Part shown: positions 25,737-36,526 of the stretch, one piece after another
How the letters are laid out: each line of letters starts with the position of its first letter
Position numbering within the stretch: position 1 is the stretch's first letter
Assembly: GCF_028737205.1 (NCBI RefSeq)
Contig: NZ_JAQZAL010000012.1
Span: 62,001-126,000, forward strand
Direction of reading: 5' to 3'
Source: Actinomycetospora lutea
GTDB taxonomy: Bacteria; Actinomycetota; Actinomycetes; Mycobacteriales; Pseudonocardiaceae
DNA length: 64,000 nt
The notes under the pieces: model-generated
Seen by the model: only the letters and a program-made list of their open reading frames with translations
Told to the model about the DNA's origin: nothing
The model's database searches: none
Position numbers and translations under genes: made by a program

Positions 25737-26488
25737 CGCACGCGGTCTCCGAGGCCTGGTCCCGGCCGGCCCTGTTCTGGGTCGACGCCGTGCCCGAGGG
25801 CGGCGAGGTCGTGCTCGAGGGCGCCGAGGGGCGCCACGCCGCCGACGTGCGCCGGGTGCGCTCCGGCGAGGTCGTGCTGCTCGGCGACGGGGCCGGCACG
25901 CGGGCCCGCGCCCGGGTGACCGACGTGGGCAAGAGCCGGGTGACCACCAAGGTGCTCGAACGGCGCGCCGACGACGAGCCGCCGCTGCGGATCACGCTCG
26001 CGCAGGCCCTGGTCAAGGGCGACCGCGCGGAGCTGGCCGTCGAGCTGGCCACCGAGGCGGGCGTCGACGCGATCCTGCCGTGGCGCGCCGAGCGGTGCGT
26101 GGCGCGCTGGGACGACGGTGTGCGCGGCGAGAAGGCCCTGGCCCGCTGGCGGGCGACCGCCCGCGAGGCGGCCAAGCAGGCGCGCCGGGCCCGGGTGCCC
26201 GACGTCGCGCCGCCGGCCACCACCCGCGACCTCGCCGCGCGCGACGCCGACGCGGTGCTGGTCCTCGAGGCCACCGCCACCGAGTCGCTCGCCGGTGTCG
26301 CGCTGCCCGACCGGGGCGAGCTGGTGCTGGTCGTGGGCCCCGAGGGCGGGGTGACCGACGACGAGCGCGCCCTGCTCGCCGGCGCCGGAGCGCGCGAGGT
26401 GCGCCTGGGCCCGGGCGTCCTGCGCACGTCGAGCGCCGCCGCGGTCGCGCTCGGGGCGCTGGGCGCGCGGACCGGGCGATGGGGGTGA
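25733..26488 (+). CDS. rsmE: 16S rRNA m3U1498 methyltransferase
   Basis: 251 aa, SPOUT-family knot methyltransferase with N-terminal PUA-like domain. Motifs: [25 protein letters not shown] and [16 protein letters not shown] (the SAM-binding knot). Methylates U1498 of 16S rRNA. Translationally coupled to dnaJ and overlapping the next gene. Confidence 0.95.
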   Translation: MTHAVSEAWSRPALFWVDAVPEGGEVVLEGAEGRHAADVRRVRSGEVVLLGDGAGTRARARVTDVGKSRVTTKVLERRADDEPPLRITLAQALVKGDRAELAVELATEAGVDAILPWRAERCVARWDDGVRGEKALARWRATAREAAKQARRARVPDVAPPATTRDLAARDADAVLVLEATATESLAGVALPDRGELVLVVGPEGGVTDDERALLAGAGAREVRLGPGVLRTSSAAAVALGALGARTGRWG

Positions 26489-27393
26489 CGGCCAGGAGTC
26501 CGGAGGTGGCGCGTCGATCGCTGCTCGGGGGGCTCGCCGGTCTGGCCGGGCTGGCCGCCTGCGCCCGCGTCCCCACCCCGGCCGGCGACGTCGTCGTCCC
26601 GCCGCCCCGGCCCGGGACCCCGGACCCGCGCCCGCTGCCCTACGGCCCGGACCCCGCGCAGTACGGCGTGCTGCACCTCCCGCCCGGCGCGCAGCGCGTC
26701 CCGGTGGTGGTCGTGGTGCACGGCGGCTACTGGCGCGCCTCCTACGGGCTCGAGCTGGGCACGCCGCTCGCGGTCGACCTCACCAACCGCGGGATCGCGG
26801 CGTGGAACGTCGAGTACCGCCGCGTCGGCGCCGGCGGGGGCTGGCCGACGACGTTCACCGACGTCGCCGCGGCGGTCGACCTGCTGCCCGACAGCGTGCA
26901 GAAGGCCGCGGACGGGCGTCTGGACCTCGACCGCGTCGTGTTCCTCGGGCACTCCGCCGGCGGCCAGCTCGTCGCCTGGGCCGCGAGCCGTGAGCGACTG
27001 GACACCGGGCGGCTCGGCGCCGGCCCGCGGGTGCGCCCGGTCGGCACGGTGAGCCAGGCCGGCGTGCTCGACCTCGTCGCCGGTGCGGCCGCGGACCTCG
27101 GTGGCGGGGCCGTCGTCGACCTGCTGGGCGGGCTCCCCGAGGCCGTCGCCGACCGCTACGCGCTGGCCTCGCCCGCCGCGCTCGCGCCGGCGCCCGCCCC
27201 GGTGGTGTGCGTGCACGGCGACGCCGACACCGTCGTGCCGCTCGACCAGTCGCAGCGCTACGTGGCCGCGGCGACGGCCGCCCGCGGCGACGCCCGCCTG
27301 CGGGTCCTGCCCGGGGTCGACCACTTCGCGGTCATCGACCCCGCCCTGCCGGCCTGGGCCGTGGTGCGCGAGGAGGTCGAGGGGCTGCTGTGA
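26479..27393 (+). CDS. Secreted alpha/beta hydrolase (lipoprotein- or Tat-type signal)
   Basis: 304 aa. N-terminal ARRSLLGGLAGLAGLAACA looks like a twin-Arg signal with a lipobox (LAAC). Then VVVVHGGYW oxyanion segment, nucleophile elbow GHSAGGQLVAW (Ser), Asp and a C-terminal GVDHFAVID (His). This is the BD-FAE/dipeptidyl-peptidase-like esterase fold; substrate unknown. Its ATG overlaps the last codons of rsmE. Confidence 0.8.
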   Translation: MGVTARSPEVARRSLLGGLAGLAGLAACARVPTPAGDVVVPPPRPGTPDPRPLPYGPDPAQYGVLHLPPGAQRVPVVVVVHGGYWRASYGLELGTPLAVDLTNRGIAAWNVEYRRVGAGGGWPTTFTDVAAAVDLLPDSVQKAADGRLDLDRVVFLGHSAGGQLVAWAASRERLDTGRLGAGPRVRPVGTVSQAGVLDLVAGAAADLGGGAVVDLLGGLPEAVADRYALASPAALAPAPAPVVCVHGDADTVVPLDQSQRYVAAATAARGDARLRVLPGVDHFAVIDPALPAWAVVREEVEGLL

Positions 27394-27484
27394 GCGGCGC
27401 CCGGGCACCCGCGGGAGGAGGCTAGGATCACTGTGAAAGGGACCGACGGCCCGATGTCGAGTAGGAAGCAGGACAGTTCAGCAC

Positions 27485-28543
<1,059 letters not shown>

Positions 28544-28566
28544 CTCCCCACACCGACGAGGACCCC

Positions 28567-29115
28567 ATGAGCATCGAGATCGCCAACGAGTCGGGCGTCG
28601 AGGTGGCGGAGGGCCCGATCGTCGAGGTCGCGCGCTACGCCCTCGACCGCATGGGCGTGAGCCCGCTCGCCGAGCTGTCGATCATGCTCATCGAGCTCGA
28701 GCCGATGGCCGAGCTGCACGAGCGCTGGCTCGACGAGCCCGGGCCGACCGACGTGATGTCGTTCCCGATGGACGAGTACGACTCGGCGCGCCGCCCCGAC
28801 GCGCCCTCCTCGGGGCCGGCCCTGCTCGGCGACATCGTGCTCTGCCCCGCGTTCGCGGCCGACCAGGCGGCCGCCGCCGGGCACGGCCTCGCCGACGAGC
28901 TGCACCTGCTGACCGTGCACGGCGTGCTGCACCTGCTCGGCTACGACCACGCCGAGCCGGACGAGGAGCGCCAGATGTTCGGGCTGCAGGCCGAGCTGCT
29001 CGCCGACTGGCGCGCCCAGCGCGCGGCCGCCGCGCGCACCGCCCGCGAGCGCGCCAAGGACGATCGCCTGCTCGGCACGGTCGGGCTGGACGAACCGGGG
29101 AGCGCCTCGCAGTGA
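28567..29115 (+). CDS. ybeY: Endoribonuclease YbeY (16S rRNA maturation)
   Basis: 182 aa. Zinc motif [11 protein letters not shown] (H118, H122, H128) and [10 protein letters not shown] core. Needed for 3' 16S processing and ribosome quality control. I chose ATG 28567 ([10 protein letters not shown], good GAGGAcccc spacing); the ATG at 28540, overlapping the phoH stop as ATGA, is the alternative and would add nine residues. Confidence 0.93.
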   Translation: MSIEIANESGVEVAEGPIVEVARYALDRMGVSPLAELSIMLIELEPMAELHERWLDEPGPTDVMSFPMDEYDSARRPDAPSSGPALLGDIVLCPAFAADQAAAAGHGLADELHLLTVHGVLHLLGYDHAEPDEERQMFGLQAELLADWRAQRAAAARTARERAKDDRLLGTVGLDEPGSASQ

Positions 29116-30509
29116 CCCCCGGGCTGGTCGGCCAGCTCGTCGCCGCGATCCTCCTGGTCCCGCTCGCCGGCGTCTTCGCTGCCGCCGACGCGGCGATCTC
29201 GTCGGTGTCGCGCGCGCGGGTGGACGGTCTGGTGCGCGAGGGCGCCACCGGCGCGAAGTCGCTGGCCGCGGTCGTCGCGGACCGTCCGCGCCACCTCAAC
29301 CTGCTCGTACTGCTGCGGCTGACGTGCGAGGCGGCCGCCTACGTCCTCGGCGCCTTCGTCGCCCTGCAGCTCATCGGCCCGGACTGGCTCGCGCTGCTCG
29401 TGGCCGGGCTCGTCGTGGTGCTGGTGTCGTACGTGCTCATCGGGGTCGGGCCGCGCACCCTGGGACGTCAGCACTCCTACGGCCTGGCGCTCGCGGTGGC
29501 CCCGCTGGTGCGGCTGCTGGTGCGGCTGCTCGGGCCGCTGGCCTCGCTGCTGATCGTCGTCGGCAACGCGATCACCCCTGGCGTCGGCTTCCGCGAGGGG
29601 CCGTTCTCCTCGGAGGTCGAGCTGCGCGAGCTGGTCGACATGGCCGAGCGCGGCGGTCTCGTCGACGACGACGAGCGCGCGATGATCCAATCGGTGTTCG
29701 ACCTCGGCGACACCCGCGTGCTCGAGGTCATGGTCCCGCGCACCGAGATGGTGTGGATCGAGCGCGAGAAGACGGTGCGCCAGGCCCTCGCCCTGGCCCT
29801 GCGCAGCGGCTACTCGCGCATCCCCGTGATCGGCGAGAACGTCGACGACACCGTCGGCGTCGTCTACCTCAAGGACCTGGTGCGGCGCTCGGTCGACGAG
29901 AGCGCGCCGCAGGACCGGCCGGGCGCGGTCGGCGAGCTCATGCGCCCCGCGGCGTTCGTGCCCGACTCCAAGCGCGCCGACGCCCTGCTGCGCGACATGC
30001 AGCGCGACCGCAACCACATGGCGCTCGTCGTCGACGAGTACGGCGGCACCGCGGGCCTGGTGACCATCGAGGACCTGCTCGAGGAGATCGTCGGCGAGAT
30101 CACCGACGAGTACGACGCCGCCGAGCACCGCCCGCTCGAGCACCTCGACGCCGCGACGTGGCGGGTCGCCGCCCGCCTGCCGGTGGAGGACCTCGAGGAG
30201 GCCACCGGCGTGGAGTTCGACGTCGAGGACGTCGACACCGTCGGCGGGCTGCTGGCCCAGCGCCTCGGCCGCGTGCCGCTGCCCGGCGCGGAGGCCGAGA
30301 TCTCCGGGCTGCGCCTGCGCGCCGAGGGCGGGGAGGACTCCCGCGGCCGGATGCGGATCCGCAGCCTGCTGGTGTGGCGCCAGCCCGACGAGGAGGCCGA
30401 GCCCGCCCCCGCCGCGGAGCCCGAGGCGGCCACCGGCGACGATGCGCAGCGCACCGAGGGCGATTTCGCCCAGACCGGCGCCCGCGACGGAAAGGACGAC
30501 CGTGGCTGA
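29112..30509 (+). CDS. CBS-domain protein of the CNNM/CorC (hemolysin C) family
   Basis: 465 aa. N-terminal DUF21 membrane domain with about four TM segments (1-150), CBS pair ([63 protein letters not shown]) and C-terminal CorC_HlyC domain. Members mediate Mg2+/Co2+ resistance or efflux. ATGA-type overlap (GTGA at 29112-29115) with ybeY. The acidic C-tail ([13 protein letters not shown]) is poorly ordered. Confidence 0.92.
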   Translation: MTPGLVGQLVAAILLVPLAGVFAAADAAISSVSRARVDGLVREGATGAKSLAAVVADRPRHLNLLVLLRLTCEAAAYVLGAFVALQLIGPDWLALLVAGLVVVLVSYVLIGVGPRTLGRQHSYGLALAVAPLVRLLVRLLGPLASLLIVVGNAITPGVGFREGPFSSEVELRELVDMAERGGLVDDDERAMIQSVFDLGDTRVLEVMVPRTEMVWIEREKTVRQALALALRSGYSRIPVIGENVDDTVGVVYLKDLVRRSVDESAPQDRPGAVGELMRPAAFVPDSKRADALLRDMQRDRNHMALVVDEYGGTAGLVTIEDLLEEIVGEITDEYDAAEHRPLEHLDAATWRVAARLPVEDLEEATGVEFDVEDVDTVGGLLAQRLGRVPLPGAEAEISGLRLRAEGGEDSRGRMRIRSLLVWRQPDEEAEPAPAAEPEAATGDDAQRTEGDFAQTGARDGKDDRG

Positions 30510-30888
30510 CGCTGCCGCGCTCACGGAGCCCGTGGCCCCCGACGCCCTCGACGCCGAGGACGCCAAGATCGTGACGCTCGCCCGCTCGGCGCGGGCCCGC
30601 ACCGGGGCGGCCCACGGCGCCGCGGTGCGCGACAGCGACGGCCGGACCTACGCGGCGTGCACCGTGAGCCTGCCCTCGCTGTCGCTGACCGCCCTGCAGG
30701 CCGCGGTCGCGGCGGCGGTGTCGGCGGGCGCGCCCGGGCTCGAGGCCGCCGCCGTCGTCGGCGTCGACGACCTGGACGGCGGGTCGTTCGACGACCCGGG
30801 CCTCGCGGCCGTCGCCGAGGTCACCGCGGGCGCGGCGGTGCTCGTGGCGGGCCCGGACGCGGCGGCGGTGCACCGGGTGGCGTCGTGA
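30502..30888 (+). CDS. Cytidine deaminase-like protein without zinc ligands
   Basis: 128 aa. The fold is suggested by [34 protein letters not shown], which aligns with the first half of tetrameric cytidine deaminases, and by its place between corC and era as in mycobacteria (Rv2365c position). The HAE and PCxxC motifs are absent ([13 protein letters not shown], no Cys pair). It is therefore unlikely to be an active deaminase. GTG start lies inside the corC 3' end. Confidence 0.7.
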   Translation: MADAAALTEPVAPDALDAEDAKIVTLARSARARTGAAHGAAVRDSDGRTYAACTVSLPSLSLTALQAAVAAAVSAGAPGLEAAAVVGVDDLDGGSFDDPGLAAVAEVTAGAAVLVAGPDAAAVHRVAS

Positions 30889-32135
30889 CGCTCCCGGTCG
30901 CGCCCAGCCCGCACCACGACGTCGTCGTGGTGGGCGGGGGGATCGTCGGGTTGGCGGTGCTGCACGAGCTGCTGGCCGCCGGGCACACGTCGGTCGCCCT
31001 CGTCGAGCGCGAGCACACCGCCGGCACCCACCAGACCGGCCGCAACTCCAACGTCATCCACTCCGGGCTGTACTACGCGCCGGGGTCGCTGAAGGCCCGC
31101 CTGGCCGTCGAGGGCTGCGCGGAGACCAAGGCGTTCTGCGCCGAGCACGACCTGCCCTGGCAGGAGTGCGGCAAGGTCGTCGTCGCCACCGGGGCCGACG
31201 AGCTGCCGCGCATGGCCGAGCTCGTGCGCCGCGGGCGCGCCAACGGCGTCGAGGTGCACGAGCTCGACGAGGCCGGGGTGCGCGAGCGCGAGCCCGCCGT
31301 CGCCGCGATCGCCGGGCTCTGGGTGCCCTCGACCGGCATCTGCGACTACGGCGCCATCACCCGGCGCCTCGCCGACCTGGCCGTGCAGCGCGGCGCGGTC
31401 CTGCACACGGGACGCGCGGTGCGCTCGGTACAGCGCCGGCGCGGCGACGTCGTCGTGCACACCGACCGCGGCGACCTGCGCGCCGGCCAGGTCGTGGTGT
31501 GCGCGGGCCTGCGCTCCGACGAGATCGCCCGCGCCTCGGGCTTCGACCCCGGCGTGCGCATCGTGCCGTTCCGCGGCGAGTACTCCGACCTGGTCGGCCC
31601 GATCGGCGAGAGCGTGCGCGGGCTCGTCTACCCGGTGCCCGACCCGGCCTTCCCGTTCCTCGGCGTGCACGCCACCCGCGGCGTCGACGGCTCGGTCCAC
31701 GTCGGCCCGAACGCCGTGCTCGCCCTGGCCCGCGAGGGCTACGACTGGCGGACGCTGCGCGTGCGCGAGCTCGTCGGCACGCTCACCGATCCCGGATTCC
31801 TCACGCTCGCCGGGCGCCAGTGGCGCTACGGGCTGGGGGAGATGCACCGCTCGCTGTCGCGGTCCGCGATGGCCGCGGCGGTGGCCCGGATGCTGCCCGG
31901 CGTGACCGCCGGCGACCTGCGCACGCCGCACGACGTCCCCCGTCGCGCCGGGGTGCGGGCCCAGGCGATCCGGCCGGACGGCTCGCTGGTGGACGACTTC
32001 CTGTTCGTGCAGGACGGCTCGCCCGAGGACGGCCCGAGCGTGCTGCACGTGCTCAACGCGCCCTCGCCCGCGGCGACCGCGGCGCTGCCGATCGGGCGCG
32101 AGATCGTGGCCCGGTTGGAGGGGAAGGCCGCGTGA
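30885..32135 (+). CDS. lhgO: L-2-hydroxyglutarate oxidase (FAD-dependent)
   Basis: 416 aa. FAD motif VVGGGIVGLAVLHELL, GRNSNVIHSGLYYAPGSLKARL, which is the LhgO signature, and the C-terminal MIPSR-like segment replaced by LNAPSPAATAALPIGREI. Oxidises L-2-hydroxyglutarate to 2-oxoglutarate, usually feeding electrons to the quinone pool. GTG start and GTGA overlap with the previous and next genes; inserted between the CDA-like gene and era. Confidence 0.88.
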   Translation: MTLPVAPSPHHDVVVVGGGIVGLAVLHELLAAGHTSVALVEREHTAGTHQTGRNSNVIHSGLYYAPGSLKARLAVEGCAETKAFCAEHDLPWQECGKVVVATGADELPRMAELVRRGRANGVEVHELDEAGVREREPAVAAIAGLWVPSTGICDYGAITRRLADLAVQRGAVLHTGRAVRSVQRRRGDVVVHTDRGDLRAGQVVVCAGLRSDEIARASGFDPGVRIVPFRGEYSDLVGPIGESVRGLVYPVPDPAFPFLGVHATRGVDGSVHVGPNAVLALAREGYDWRTLRVRELVGTLTDPGFLTLAGRQWRYGLGEMHRSLSRSAMAAAVARMLPGVTAGDLRTPHDVPRRAGVRAQAIRPDGSLVDDFLFVQDGSPEDGPSVLHVLNAPSPAATAALPIGREIVARLEGKAA

Positions 32136-33043
32136 CCGCCCCTGACGCCGAGTTCCGGTCCGGGTTCGCCTGCTTCGTCGGGCGGCCCAACGTGGGCAAG
32201 TCGACGCTGACGAACGCGCTGGTCGGGTCGAAGGTGGCGATCACGTCGTCGCGGCCCCAGACCACACGGCACGCCATCCGCGGCGTCGTGCACCGCGACG
32301 ACGGCCAGCTCGTCCTCGTCGACACCCCCGGCCTGCACCGGCCGCGCACGCTGCTGGGCGAGCGGCTCAACGACGTCGTGCACACCACGTGGGCCGAGGT
32401 CGACGTCATCGGGTTCTGCGTGCCCGCCGACCAGCAGATCGGGCCGGGCGACCGGTTCATCGCCGCCGAGCTGGCGAAGGTGACCGCGACGACCCCGCTG
32501 ATCGGGATCCTGACCAAGACCGACCTCGTGCGCCCCGAGGTGATCGCGGAGCGGCTGCTCGCGCTCGAGCGCTTGAGTTCGACCACTGGGCTCGAGTTCG
32601 CCGAGATCGTGCCGGTGTCCGCGTCGCAGGGGCACCAGGTCTCGCTGCTGGCGGACCTCCTGCTCGCCCGCATGCCCCCCGGCCCGCCGCTCTACCCCGA
32701 CGGCGAGCTCTCCGACGAGCCCGAGACCACGCTGATCGCCGAGTTCGTCCGCGAGGCCGCGCTCGAGGGCGTGCGCGACGAGCTCCCGCACTCGCTGGCG
32801 GTGGTCGTCGAGGAGATGACGCCGGGCAAGGTCCTCACGGTGCGCGCGGAGATCTTCGTCGAGCGCGACAGCCAGAAGTCGATCGTGATCGGCAAGGGCG
32901 GCTCGCGGCTCAAGCACGTCGGCACCGAAGCACGCCGTCAGATCGAGGCCCTGCTCGGCGAGAAGGTCCACCTCGACCTGTTCGTCAAGGTCGCCAAGGA
33001 CTGGCAACGCGACCCCCGTCAGCTCCGCCGTCTGGGGTTCTGA
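32132..33043 (+). CDS. era: GTPase Era
   Basis: 303 aa. G1 GRPNVGKST, G2 region SSRPQTTRHAIRG, G3 DTPGLH, G4 LTKTDL, plus C-terminal KH domain (SIVIGKGGSRLKHVGTEARR). Assembles the 30S subunit by binding 16S rRNA near the 3' end processed by YbeY. GTG start within GTGA. Confidence 0.96.
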   Translation: MTAPDAEFRSGFACFVGRPNVGKSTLTNALVGSKVAITSSRPQTTRHAIRGVVHRDDGQLVLVDTPGLHRPRTLLGERLNDVVHTTWAEVDVIGFCVPADQQIGPGDRFIAAELAKVTATTPLIGILTKTDLVRPEVIAERLLALERLSSTTGLEFAEIVPVSASQGHQVSLLADLLLARMPPGPPLYPDGELSDEPETTLIAEFVREAALEGVRDELPHSLAVVVEEMTPGKVLTVRAEIFVERDSQKSIVIGKGGSRLKHVGTEARRQIEALLGEKVHLDLFVKVAKDWQRDPRQLRRLGF

Positions 33044-33051
33044 GGGGCGTA

Positions 33052-33083
33052 CCAGCGATGCGGCATCGCTGGCGTCTCACGCC
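33052..33083. terminator. Hairpins downstream of era
   Basis: CCAGCGATG-CGG-CATCGCTGG (nine-base arms) overlaps a second stem GGCGT-CTC-ACGCC. Located between the convergent era and SnoaL-like genes. No T-run. Probable termination signal for both. Confidence 0.55.
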
Positions 33084-33119
33084 AGGATCGCCACATCCTC
33101 GATGCGCGACACGCCGACG

Positions 33120-33482
33120 TCAGCCCAGGAGCGCGAACAGCCCCGCCAGCTGACCCGTGTCGACGTACTCCTCGAGCCGGGTGACGAGGCCGTCCTCGAC
33201 GTGGATCGCCAGCGCCGCCGGCGCGCGCAGCGCCGACCCGTCGGGCAGCGTCCCGACGATCACGTACTGCGCGAACCCGTCACCGGTGCGGACGTCGGTC
33301 ATCGTGAAGTCGGGGACCTTCTCGCGGATCGCGCGCAGGGTCGCGAACGTGTCCGGCACCGTCGGCGCCTCGACCTCGTCGAACGAGTGCCAGGTGACCG
33401 CGCCGGGGGCGAAGAGGTCGTCGGGCACCTCGGACGACGTGTCGGCCAGGGCGTCGAGGACCCGCCGCTCGATTCCGCTCAT
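33120..33482 (-). CDS. SnoaL-like (NTF2-fold) polyketide-cyclase-family protein
   Basis: 120 aa. Cone-shaped alpha+beta fold with VTWHSFDE, IREKVPDFTMTDVRTGDGFAQYVIVGT and IHVEDGLVTRLEEYVDTGQLAGL. NTF2-like proteins bind small molecules or catalyse isomerisation/aldol steps. Divergent from the SDR gene; a GACGAT box sits six bases before its ATG. Replaces the amidase present between era and recO in Mycobacterium. Confidence 0.8.
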   Translation of the reverse strand: MSGIERRVLDALADTSSEVPDDLFAPGAVTWHSFDEVEAPTVPDTFATLRAIREKVPDFTMTDVRTGDGFAQYVIVGTLPDGSALRAPAALAIHVEDGLVTRLEEYVDTGQLAGLFALLG

Positions 33483-33495
33483 GGCCTGATCGTCC

Positions 33496-33501
33496 TACGT
33501 T
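33496..33501 (+). promoter_or_regulatory. -10 box (TACGTT) for the SDR gene, leaderless mRNA
   Basis: TANNNT hexamer six nucleotides upstream of ATG 33508, placing the start site at or within a base of the A. No ribosome site exists in the intervening GCGGGC. Confidence 0.5.
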
Positions 33502-33507
33502 GCGGGC

Positions 33508-34272
33508 ATGCAGCGATACCGGGACAAGGTCGCCCTCGTGACCGGCGGCGCGTCGGGCATCGGCGCCGCGATCGGGGCGAGGTTGGTCGCGGAGGGCGCG
33601 TCGGTGGTCCTCGTCGACATCGACGAGGTCGGGCTCGGCCGGCAGCGGGACGCGGAGACGGTCGTCGCCGACGTCACCGACTCCGCCCAGGTGCAGGGGG
33701 CCGTCGCCCGCACGGTCGAGCGGTTCGGGCGCCTCGACGCGGCCTTCAACGTCGCCGGCTCGGCCCGCTTCGGCACCGTGGTCGACGGTGACGAGGAGGA
33801 CTGGGCGTGGACGGTCGACCTCGTCCTGCGCGGGGTCTACCTCAGCACCCGCCACGAGGCGCGGGTGATGGAGCCCGGCAGCTCGATCGTCAACATCTCC
33901 TCGCTCAACGCCCACGTCCCGCTCTACGGCGCGAGCTCGTACGCCGCGGCGAAGGCGGGCGTCGAGATGTTCACCAAGAACGCGGCACTGGAGCTCGGCG
34001 ACCGCGGCATCCGCGTCAACGCGATCCTGCCCGGCCTCATCCGCACCCCGCTGACGGCGGGGTTCATGGACGGCGGGCCGATCGAGAAGGACTTCCTGAC
34101 GCGGATCGTCGCCGCCCGGGCCGGGGATCCCGACGAGATCGCCGGGCCGGCGCTGTTCCTCGCCGGCGACGACGCGTCGTACGTCAACGGCACGAGCCTG
34201 GTCGTCGACGGCGGCTGGGAGATCACGAACTACCCCGATCTGCGACCCGTGGTGAACGCACCCGCCCCGTAG
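33508..34272 (+). CDS. Short-chain dehydrogenase/reductase
   Basis: 254 aa. Cofactor motif TGGASGIG (12-19), NVAG, catalytic S (NISS), YAAAK, and the usual C-terminal YVNGTSLVVDGGW. VLVDID after strand 2 suggests NAD(H). Substrate unknown. A TACGTT -10 box ends six bases before the ATG, so transcription should yield a leaderless mRNA. Shares its divergent promoter region with the SnoaL-like gene. Confidence 0.9.
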   Translation: MQRYRDKVALVTGGASGIGAAIGARLVAEGASVVLVDIDEVGLGRQRDAETVVADVTDSAQVQGAVARTVERFGRLDAAFNVAGSARFGTVVDGDEEDWAWTVDLVLRGVYLSTRHEARVMEPGSSIVNISSLNAHVPLYGASSYAAAKAGVEMFTKNAALELGDRGIRVNAILPGLIRTPLTAGFMDGGPIEKDFLTRIVAARAGDPDEIAGPALFLAGDDASYVNGTSLVVDGGWEITNYPDLRPVVNAPAP

Positions 34273-34290
34273 GGGTGCGACGATGAGCCG

Positions 34291-35166
34291 GTGGGCTTCT
34301 ATCGCGACACCGGGGTGGTGCTGCGGCTGCAGAAGCTCGGCGAGGCCGACCGGATCGTCACGTTCCTGACCCACCGGCACGGCAAGGTCCGCGCGGTCGC
34401 GAAGGGGGTGCGCCGGACGAGCTCGCGGTTCGGCGCGCGGCTCGAGCCGTTCGGGCACGTGGACCTGCAGCTGCACACCGGGCGCAGCCTCGACATCGTC
34501 ACGCAGGTCCAGACCGTCGACGCGTTCGGCGGCGGCCTCACCGGCGACTACCCGCGGTACACGGCGGGGTGCGCGCTGCTCGAGACCGCCGACCGGCTGA
34601 CCTCCGAGGAGGGCGAGCCGGCGCGCGAGCTGTTCCTGCTGCTCGTCGGGGCCCTGCGCGGTCTCGCCGGCGGGGTCCGCGACCCCTACCTCGTGCTCGA
34701 CGCCTTCCTGCTGCGCGCCATGGTCATCGCGGGCTGGGCGCCGGCGATCACCGAGTGCGCGCGCTGCGGCGTCGAGGGCGCGCCGTACCACCGGCGCTTC
34801 TCCGTGCCGGCCGGCGGCGCGGTGTGCGACCACTGCCGCCCGTCGGGGGCGATCGTCCCGTCCGAGCCGACCTGGCGCCTGCTCGAGGCCCTGCGCAGCG
34901 GCGACTGGGACACCGCGGAGGGCACCGACGCCGCCGCCCGCCGCGACACCGCCGGTCTCGTCGCCGCCCACCTGCAGTGGCACCTCGAGCGGACCCTGCG
35001 CTCGCTGCCGCTCGTCGACCGTCGCGGCGGTGTCCCGCGCGTCGACCTCACGGGCACCCCGCTGGACGTCGAGCCGGACGAGACCCACGATCCGACCGAA
35101 GGGCACCTTCGCCCCGAAGAGCCGAGCGAAGGTGCCCGTCGCTCGGAACCGGGAGTCCCCCTGTGA
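34291..35166 (+). CDS. recO: DNA repair protein RecO
   Basis: 291 aa. N-terminal OB fold ([39 protein letters not shown]) and helical C-terminal domain with zinc knuckles CARCG and CDHC. Loads RecA by displacing SSB. GTG start after an extended -10-like TGCGACGAT ending six nt upstream. The last 40 or so residues contain a hairpin-encoded segment ([13 protein letters not shown]) beyond the normal end. Confidence 0.93.
   Translation: MGFYRDTGVVLRLQKLGEADRIVTFLTHRHGKVRAVAKGVRRTSSRFGARLEPFGHVDLQLHTGRSLDIVTQVQTVDAFGGGLTGDYPRYTAGCALLETADRLTSEEGEPARELFLLLVGALRGLAGGVRDPYLVLDAFLLRAMVIAGWAPAITECARCGVEGAPYHRRFSVPAGGAVCDHCRPSGAIVPSEPTWRLLEALRSGDWDTAEGTDAAARRDTAGLVAAHLQWHLERTLRSLPLVDRRGGVPRVDLTGTPLDVEPDETHDPTEGHLRPEEPSEGARRSEPGVPL
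35101..35137. repeat. Hairpin within the 3' end of recO
   Basis: GGGCACCTTCGC (35101-35112) and its complement GCGAAGGTGCCC (35126-35137) enclose a 13-nt loop, about 30 bp before the recO stop. Twelve-base perfect arms in coding DNA suggest an inserted palindromic repeat; only one copy is in this window. Confidence 0.65.
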
Positions 35167-36017
35167 GCCCCCGCCTGCGCCCCACCCGCGGCCGGACGGA
35201 CGACCGCCGCCTGCGGGGACGCGACGACCCAACGGTGATGGCGCCGACGCCGCACCCCAGCGGGGCGACCCCGCCCGACATCCCGCGCGAGCTGGTCCCC
35301 CACCACGTCGCACTGGTGATGGACGGCAACGGGCGCTGGGCCAACCAGCGGGGCCTGCCGCGCATCGAGGGCCACCGCCAGGGCGAGGGCCAGCTGCTCG
35401 ACGTCGTGCGCGGCTGCATCGACATCGGCGTCAAGTGGATCTCGGCGTACGCGTTCTCCACCGAGAACTGGCGGCGCAGCCCCGACGAGGTGCGCTTCCT
35501 GCTCGGCTTCAACCGCGACGTCATCCGCCGCCGGCGCGACGAGATGCACGCGATGGGCGTGCGGGTGCGCTGGTCGGGGCAGCGCCCGCGGCTGTGGCGC
35601 AGCGTGATCAAGGAGCTCGAGACGGCCGAGGAGCTGACGAAGGACAACGACGTCGTCACCCTCACCATGTGCGTCAACTACGGCGGCCGCGCGGAGATCG
35701 TCGGCGCCGCCCGCGAGCTCGCGCGTCGCGCGGCCCGCGGCGAGATCGACCCCGAGCGCATCGACGAGAAGGCCCTCGCGCGGCACCTCGACGAGCCCGA
35801 CATGCCCGACGTCGACCTGTTCCTGCGCAGCTCGGGGGAGCAGCGCACGTCGAACTTCCTGCTCTGGCAGTCGGCGTACGCCGAGATGGTCTTCCTCGAC
35901 ACGCTCTTCCCCGACTTCGACCGCCGCCACCTCTGGGAGGCGTGCGAGATCTACGCCCGGCGCGACCGTCGCTACGGCGGCGCGATGGACCGCTCGGAAG
36001 GGACCGGTACCTCGTGA
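35163..36017 (+). CDS. uppS: Isoprenyl transferase (decaprenyl/undecaprenyl diphosphate synthase)
   Basis: 284 aa from GTG 35163, which overlaps the recO stop (GTGA). cis-prenyltransferase motifs: MDGNGRWA (D54), [47 protein letters not shown]. Supplies the polyprenyl lipid carrier for cell-wall synthesis. The N-terminal extension (Arg-rich, about 25 aa) is comparable to the mycobacterial Rv2361c; ATG at 35238 is the alternative start. In order recO-uppS as in Mycobacterium. Confidence 0.94.
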   Translation: MSPRLRPTRGRTDDRRLRGRDDPTVMAPTPHPSGATPPDIPRELVPHHVALVMDGNGRWANQRGLPRIEGHRQGEGQLLDVVRGCIDIGVKWISAYAFSTENWRRSPDEVRFLLGFNRDVIRRRRDEMHAMGVRVRWSGQRPRLWRSVIKELETAEELTKDNDVVTLTMCVNYGGRAEIVGAARELARRAARGEIDPERIDEKALARHLDEPDMPDVDLFLRSSGEQRTSNFLLWQSAYAEMVFLDTLFPDFDRRHLWEACEIYARRDRRYGGAMDRSEGTGTS

Positions 36018-36424
36018 GCCGTGAGGCCGCCACCACCGCCGGACTGCTGATCATCGCGCGGGAGGCGATGGAGCAGTTCGTCGACGTGCACGTGGACGAC
36101 GACGGCGCGCTGTCCTTCCGCCACGCCGGCGTGCCGTGCGCGATCCAGGGGGTCGAGCTGGTCGAGGGCCTCGCCGTGCTGAGCCTGACGTGCGTCGTCG
36201 CCTGGGACCTCGCCGACACCGACACGCCGCGGCGGGTGGCCGAACGCGCCGGTCAGGGGCTGTTCGGGACGCTCGGCGCGGTCGCCACCGAGCAGGGGTG
36301 GGACGTGACCCTGCGCTACGCGTTCCCGGCCGAGGGCCTCGCGGTCGGGCCCCTGGGCACGCTGCTCATGCTCGTCGTGTCGACGGCGGCGCGGGTCCGG
36401 GGGGACCTGGCCGCGGACGCCTGA
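36014..36424 (+). CDS. Conserved hypothetical protein after uppS
   Basis: 136 aa, GTG overlapping the uppS stop. Contains [44 protein letters not shown], alternating hydrophobic strands and helices reminiscent of YbjN-like/Tir-chaperone-like folds. A gene of unknown function also follows uppS in Mycobacterium (Rv2360c). No catalytic motif. Function unknown. Confidence 0.75.
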   Translation: MSREAATTAGLLIIAREAMEQFVDVHVDDDGALSFRHAGVPCAIQGVELVEGLAVLSLTCVVAWDLADTDTPRRVAERAGQGLFGTLGAVATEQGWDVTLRYAFPAEGLAVGPLGTLLMLVVSTAARVRGDLAADA

Positions 36425-36526
36425 GGACCCCGTTCCCCCGTCCGCCGTCCCCATCCGCCGTTCGCGTCCCCAGGGTCCGCGGCGAGTCCTCGGCGCTGAT
36501 CGCGACGGCTGGGAGCATCACGGCCC

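Noticed and set aside
32570-32600. Insertion in Era (LERLSSTTGLEF) as repeat C
   Set aside because: DNA does not match the element; ordinary loop variation.
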